The notes beneath the pieces are model-generated. The model did no database searches. It saw nothing but the letters and a program-made list of their open reading frames with translations, and was not told the DNA's origin. Shown in pieces: positions 5,400-8,876 of a DNA stretch of 8,876 bases. The first letter of the stretch is position 1, and every line of letters begins with the position of its first letter. Origin of the DNA: Hyphococcus sp. (lineage in GTDB: Bacteria > Pseudomonadota > Alphaproteobacteria > Caulobacterales > Parvularculaceae); assembly GCA_021604605.1 (NCBI GenBank), contig BQJH01000112.1, positions 1-8,876 of the forward strand, in the 5' to 3' direction. Made by a program: the position numbers and the translations under genes.

Positions 5400-6044
5400 T
5401 CACGATTTTTGGCCTTTACCATATTCTGAGAGAAGTTCGACATAGGCTTCATTATCACCGCGAACATAAGGCGCGATCTGCATCATGGTCGTGTAGACCC
5501 CATCATTAATGATCTCGCGGCCTGATTTCAGCGGGGCAGTGAGGTCGCGATATTGCAGCCAGAATGTCATATGAGCGGCAAGGCGCGCCGCTAGCGCGTC
5601 CCGTTCCCCATGGGCAAACAAGACGAAATTCTCTTTTTCGAGGGATCTTAAAATCGCATTCGAGGTTTCCTGTTTGAGCTTTAATAGCCTTGTCATGCGT
5701 GGGCGCAGATCAGGACAGCGTTCTAATATCGAGGCGAGGCCATAATAGAAAAACCGAAAATCGTTGATCTCTTCAAAGATGATGTAGATGAAAATCCAGT
5801 TATCATCGATGGCTAGGGGACGCTTGATCGGCGCCGAAAGAACCTGCCGAATTTCTTCTTCGAAATTATCGAAGAGCGCCTCGATTATCGCTTCTTTCCC
5901 GCGGAAGTGATAATAGAGATTGCCGGGACTGATCTCCATCACGCCGGCAATATCAACCGTAGAAACCTGCGCTTCGCCCTCTTCATTGAAGAGCGCAAGT
6001 GCGGTTTGCAGGATGCGATCGCGGGTCTTTATCTTCCCGGCCAT
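5400..6044 (-). CDS. phaD: PhaD-type TetR-family regulator of PHA metabolism
   Basis: This 214-residue protein has an N-terminal TetR helix-turn-helix domain: KTRDRILQTALALFNEEGE (6-24), then VSTVDIAGVMEISPGNLYYHFRGKEAI (27-53), in which the SPGNLYYHF recognition region is clear. The C-terminal part (about 80-200) is helical and should bind the ligand and dimerise. The N terminus closely resembles remembered Pseudomonas PhaD (KTRDRIL, FNEQGE, VSTLEIA, ISPGNLYYHF), which controls pha genes in response to a fatty-acid-derived metabolite. Its position as last gene of the phaC-phaZ-phasin run supports this call. The start follows the phasin stop by 9 bases. An A-rich AAGAAG ribosome site begins just past the phasin stop. 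Operators would be expected upstream of phaC, outside the window. A role for it at the adjacent rib promoter is possible but unsupported. Confidence 0.85.
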   Translation of the reverse strand: MAGKIKTRDRILQTALALFNEEGEAQVSTVDIAGVMEISPGNLYYHFRGKEAIIEALFDNFEEEIRQVLSAPIKRPLAIDDNWIFIYIIFEEINDFRFFYYGLASILERCPDLRPRMTRLLKLKQETSNAILRSLEKENFVLFAHGERDALAARLAAHMTFWLQYRDLTAPLKSGREIINDGVYTTMMQIAPYVRGDNEAYVELLSEYGKGQKS

Positions 6045-6053
6045 AGCGCTTCT

Positions 6054-6485
6054 TTAAGATGATTTCTTTTTCGTTGCAGTCTTTTTCTTCGTGGTCTTTT
6101 TGCTGGTCGCTTTCGTCATGCTGGCGAGGAGCATGTCTAATTTTTCTTCGATGTTATCAAGGCGTTCATGAATGGCGCCGAGGTCGTCACTTGAGCTACC
6201 CTCAGCAATGTTAAGTCGTGCGCGCATCTGTTTGATGCGTTCATCAATCGCGAGACGTGGTGTTTTTACCTTGCTGACTAATTCGCGCCCGCGTTCTTCA
6301 ACCGTGTCTTCAATGTCTTCGCCTTTAGCCACAAGGTCTTCAAACATCTTTGAGGAATCTTCCCCGACTTTCGCCAGTGACTCTTGTGCTTCTGAAAAAG
6401 CCCGGCCATAGGCGCCAATACCCGCGAGCCATATCTTGCGGGCCATGTCTGGCCCTTTGGGAGAGGATGTTGATTTTTTGGCCAT
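6054..6485 (-). CDS. PhaI/PhaF-type phasin with lysine-rich tail
   Basis: This 143-residue PHA granule-associated protein should coat the surface of intracellular polyester granules. Residues 15-28 (ARKIWLAGIGAYGR) match the signature of the poly(hydroxyalkanoate) granule-associated family seen in Pseudomonas PhaI and PhaF. Residues about 30-95 are charged amphipathic helix, followed by a leucine-heptad coiled-coil-like segment ERLDNIEEKLDMLL (107-120). The C terminus (about 125-143) is rich in Lys/Thr/Ser (KKTTKKKTATKKK), a short version of the histone-like DNA-binding tail of PhaF. That suggests a link between granules and the nucleoid, which is inference. GAGG lies 7 bases ahead of the ATG; the gene follows phaZ by 28 bases and precedes phaD by 9. 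I leave the symbol blank because it combines PhaI length with a PhaF-like tail. Confidence 0.88.
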   Translation of the reverse strand: MAKKSTSSPKGPDMARKIWLAGIGAYGRAFSEAQESLAKVGEDSSKMFEDLVAKGEDIEDTVEERGRELVSKVKTPRLAIDERIKQMRARLNIAEGSSSDDLGAIHERLDNIEEKLDMLLASMTKATSKKTTKKKTATKKKSS

Positions 6486-6513
6486 GAAGGCGCCTCGTCT
6501 TGATGTTGCTAGA

Positions 6514-7374
6514 TCATAAAGCGGGTTGTGCTGATAATGATGCAGCGTCAGTTATTTGCATTGCAGGATTATCCAAAAAATCAGTCATAACCGAGAGCAT
6601 TTCTTCTGCGCGGGACAACATGAACAAGTGGCCGCCATCCTTGAAGACATACATTTGTGAGTTCGGGATCATGAATTTCAGGATATGCGCGTTGGCGATT
6701 GGTACGATCTTGTCTTTATCACCAGCAAGAATGAGCGTCTCCTGAGGAAGGAACGGGAGGAAAGGCAACGCGGTCCAACCGGCCATCGCTGTGAGCTGTC
6801 CAAGATACCCGCGCACAGTTGGCGGTTTCATATGTTCTGCGAATTTTTTAGCGCCGCCGGGCTCATCCCCGTAAAGCGTTTCAAAATGTTGTGTCAGGTA
6901 GTCCTGATTTGTGTAGCGCATCGGGTGAGACATTTTGGAAAGCGCCGCGATGTCGCCGGGCACCATAATCACACCGGGCGAGGTCGCCGCAAGAATGAGC
7001 TTGTTGACGCGTTTCATATACTGAAAAGCAAATTGCTGCGCCGCGCCGCCGCCCCATGAAACGCCCATGACATCAACAATGTCATAGCCGTTACGTTTCA
7101 GGATTTGACGCGCTGCATAAGCAACCCACCAGGGGCGATAAGGCGCAACTGGTTTCGGTGAACCGCCAATACCCGGCAGGTCAAAGGTAATAACATCGCG
7201 ATCGCGTAGCAGATCGCCAAGCGGTTGCGCGATCTCTAGATTGGCGCCGACGCCGTTAAAGAAAAGTAGCGGCGTTTTTTTTGTTAGCGCATTGCTTCGC
7301 CAAATCGCAGTGCGCAATTTTTGCAGGCCAATACGTTCGAACCGAATATCGGGCAGGTGATGCTCACTACTCAT
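6514..7374 (-). CDS. phaZ: Intracellular poly(3-hydroxyalkanoate) depolymerase, alpha/beta hydrolase
   Basis: This 286-residue alpha/beta hydrolase, counted from ATG 7374, resembles the intracellular medium-chain-length PHA depolymerase PhaZ of pseudomonads, which releases 3-hydroxy acids from storage granules. Features include FFNGVGANLEIAQPL (38-52, oxyanion region), DLPGIGGSPKP (65-75), nucleophile Ser106 in GVSWGG, Asp221 in AGDKDKIVP and His249 in GGHLFM. LAATSPGVIMVPG (128-140) matches the family's LAATAAGAVMVPG-like stretch. Spacing is close to the Pseudomonas triad (Ser102, Asp221, His248, from memory). An earlier in-frame ATG at 7386 lies 2 bases after the phaC stop; 7374 is preferred because GGAA sits 6 bases upstream and length fits better, but either is possible. 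The frame stays open further into phaC, which is not coding. No signal peptide, so the protein is cytosolic. Eight consecutive A lie at 7282-7275. Confidence 0.88.
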   Translation of the reverse strand: MSSEHHLPDIRFERIGLQKLRTAIWRSNALTKKTPLLFFNGVGANLEIAQPLGDLLRDRDVITFDLPGIGGSPKPVAPYRPWWVAYAARQILKRNGYDIVDVMGVSWGGGAAQQFAFQYMKRVNKLILAATSPGVIMVPGDIAALSKMSHPMRYTNQDYLTQHFETLYGDEPGGAKKFAEHMKPPTVRGYLGQLTAMAGWTALPFLPFLPQETLILAGDKDKIVPIANAHILKFMIPNSQMYVFKDGGHLFMLSRAEEMLSVMTDFLDNPAMQITDAASLSAQPAL

Positions 7375-7388
7375 ACTTTTTTCCATTC

Positions 7389-8876
7389 TTAACCGAATAC
7401 ATATTCGCCGGGTGCTTTCACGAGCGGCGGGTATGCTTTGACGCCTAAAGATTTGGGTGCTTTTTTCTGCTCGCCAGACCGCTCGCTCAACCAGTCGATC
7501 CAGCGCGGCCACCATGAGCCTTGTTGTGGTTGCGCTTTGGCGAGCCACTCATCCGCATCATCCAGAATATCGGGGTTGGTGAAATATTGCGCCTTTGGGT
7601 TGCCGGGCGGATTGAGGAGCGATTGAATATGGCCGCTGTTCGATAAGATAAACTCAACATTGCCGCCAAAGAGTTTGGTGTTGCGGTAACATGCTTTCCA
7701 CGGGGTAATATGGTCTGTTACACCGGCAACCATGAAAGCATCTTGCTTGACCTTTGTGAGATCAATTTTGTTGCCCAAAAATTCAACATTGCCGGGCTCG
7801 GCAAATCGCTTGTCGCCGAAAACATCCAGATAATCGGAATGTAGCTGCGCCGGTAGGTTTGTCGTGTCGTTATTCCAGTAAAGGATATCAAATGGCGGTG
7901 GTGAATTGCCCATCAGATAGTTGTTAACAACATAATTCCAGATCAGATCGTTCGGGCGTAACCATGCAAAGGAACGGGAAAGCTCATCTCCGGTGAGAAC
8001 GCCTTTTTTGCGGGTATGTTTGCGCGAGGCCTCAATAGCGGCGTCGGAAACGAACTGTCCGACATCGCTATCGTCCTTTTGCGGATCCAGAATACAGACC
8101 TGCAAAGTAAAGCAGTTGACGAGATCACTTTTACGGGCTGCAAGCTCACTCAGGAAAGAAGCTGTCGTTGTGCCGCCAGAACAGGCGCCGGTGACATTAA
8201 TTTTCTTTTGTTTCGTGATTTTCAGTATCGCTTCCGTCGCTTCGATTAACGAGGTGACGTAAGCTTCCAATCCCCAATGGGCGTGTTCTTTTTGTGGATT
8301 TCGCCAGGAAACGGCAAAAGTTTGAAAACTCTGCGAAAGCAGAAATTTGACGACGCTTTTGTCCGGGCTGAGGTCATTGGCATAGAATTTATTGATCTGT
8401 GGCGGGACAATCAGCAGCGGCGTTTCATAGACTTCATCGGTTGTGGGCTTGTACTGAATTAGCTCCATCATTTCGTTCTTGAAAACCACAGCGCCCGGCG
8501 TTGTCGCAAGGTTCTCACCAACCTTAAAAGGCGTTCCATCGACCTGACTTGGCATGCCGCCATTGTGACGCATATCATGATAGGCGTTCTGTAACCCTTT
8601 GATGAGGGACATGCCGCCTGTTTCATACAGACGCTTGATTGCTGCGGGATTGCCGATCAGGGTGTTGGTTGGCGCGAGGCTGTCGGCGAGTAAGTCGAGA
8701 ATAAACCGTGCTCTGATTTGATCCGCTTCGTCGGCGCCGGAATCATCAATCCAGTTTTCAAGCCCCTTGCGCATGGCCAGCCATGACTGCAACGAAGACC
8801 GATAGAGCGGATTGTGTTGCCATGTCGGGTCCTGAAAACGCCGATCTTTTTTTTCTGGCGAAAGCTCGGATTTGCC
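7389..8876 (-). CDS. phaC: Class II-type poly(R)-hydroxyalkanoate synthase (5' end outside window)
   Basis: The frame is open from the window edge to a TAA at 7389, giving 495 visible residues. PhaC polymerises 3-hydroxyacyl-CoA into polyester on the granule surface. The visible part begins shortly before RFQDPTWQHNPLYR, a conserved N-terminal synthase motif. The lipase-like box is GACSGG with catalytic Cys at visible residue 232 (codon 8183-8181). The other triad members are Asp388 in GVTDHITPW and His416 in SNSGHIQS. Cys-Asp and Cys-His spacings are 156 and 184, against 155 and 183 in Pseudomonas PhaC1 (Cys296, Asp451, His479, from memory). About 64 N-terminal residues are therefore missing. 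GACSGG rather than GYCVGG, with APTNTL, LLIVPPQINKFY and WNNDTTNLPA, points to class II, the medium-chain-length type. The stop lies 14 bases before the chosen phaZ start. A TTG at 8792 is not the real start, since homology continues upstream. An A8 run lies at 8854-8847. Confidence 0.95.
   Translation of the reverse strand, partial: GKSELSPEKKDRRFQDPTWQHNPLYRSSLQSWLAMRKGLENWIDDSGADEADQIRARFILDLLADSLAPTNTLIGNPAAIKRLYETGGMSLIKGLQNAYHDMRHNGGMPSQVDGTPFKVGENLATTPGAVVFKNEMMELIQYKPTTDEVYETPLLIVPPQINKFYANDLSPDKSVVKFLLSQSFQTFAVSWRNPQKEHAHWGLEAYVTSLIEATEAILKITKQKKINVTGACSGGTTTASFLSELAARKSDLVNCFTLQVCILDPQKDDSDVGQFVSDAAIEASRKHTRKKGVLTGDELSRSFAWLRPNDLIWNYVVNNYLMGNSPPPFDILYWNNDTTNLPAQLHSDYLDVFGDKRFAEPGNVEFLGNKIDLTKVKQDAFMVAGVTDHITPWKACYRNTKLFGGNVEFILSNSGHIQSLLNPPGNPKAQYFTNPDILDDADEWLAKAQPQQGSWWPRWIDWLSERSGEQKKAPKSLGVKAYPPLVKAPGEYVFG

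Noticed and set aside
7375..7548. Upstream in-frame extension of phaZ into phaC
   Set aside because: It overlaps the well-conserved C terminus of phaC in another frame and has low-complexity Arg-rich content. Homology begins near 7374.
8763..8792. TTG at 8792 as the phaC start
   Set aside because: The same frame continues to the window edge and includes the conserved RFQDPTWQHNPLYR motif, so the true start is outside the window.
1..8876. CRISPR arrays, insertion sequences, phage or defence genes
   Set aside because: No regularly spaced repeats, transposase or integrase motifs, tRNA-like attachment sites or unfamiliar genes were seen. Every coding region belongs to a known metabolic or transport family.

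Overview
All recognisable genes in this window lie on the minus strand, so transcription runs from high to low coordinates. The organism looks like a Gram-negative proteobacterium of moderate GC content, most likely an alphaproteobacterium. That lineage is inferred from protein character and gene order and was not tested by any search. There are no RNA genes for translation, mobile elements, insertion sequences or CRISPR arrays. The window reads as chromosomal core and storage metabolism.

Right block (8876 down to 5400): a compact polyhydroxyalkanoate (PHA) operon. It holds a class II-type PHA synthase (phaC, 5' end outside the window), an alpha/beta-hydrolase intracellular PHA depolymerase (phaZ), a PhaI/PhaF-type phasin with a lysine-rich tail, and a PhaD-type TetR-family regulator. 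Together they make the polymer, degrade it, coat the granule and sense its metabolic state. The same families make up the Pseudomonas medium-chain-length PHA locus, but here they form one unidirectional run.

Middle block (about 5365 down to 1531): a riboflavin operon. A candidate sigma70-like promoter is followed by an inverted repeat at the predicted transcript 5' end and a well-conserved FMN riboswitch (RFN element). Next come a terminator-like hairpin directly abutting the first start codon and the genes ribD, ribE, ribB, ribH and folE. The genes are tightly packed, overlapping or a few bases apart. RibD, RibB, RibH and RibE cover the pathway from the GTP cyclohydrolase II product and ribulose 5-phosphate to riboflavin, apart from the dephosphorylation step. 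No ribA (GTP cyclohydrolase II) is present and ribB carries no RibA domain. The last gene is folE, the GTP cyclohydrolase I of folate/pterin synthesis, so an FMN-sensing switch probably also controls entry of GTP into pterins.

The most interesting structure is the riboswitch expression platform. Nine bases at the extreme 5' end of the RFN element are perfectly complementary to the 5' arm of the terminator hairpin. The 3' arm of that hairpin contains the only Shine-Dalgarno-like sequence for ribD, and its U-tract touches the AUG. This suggests one element that controls both termination and ribosome access.

Left block (1384 to 1): a TolC-family outer-membrane efflux gene with a signal peptide. 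It is open over the whole visible stretch and cut by the window edge only near its C terminus. The 146-base gap between folE and this gene holds two overlapping, mutually exclusive hairpins and two operator-like inverted repeats.
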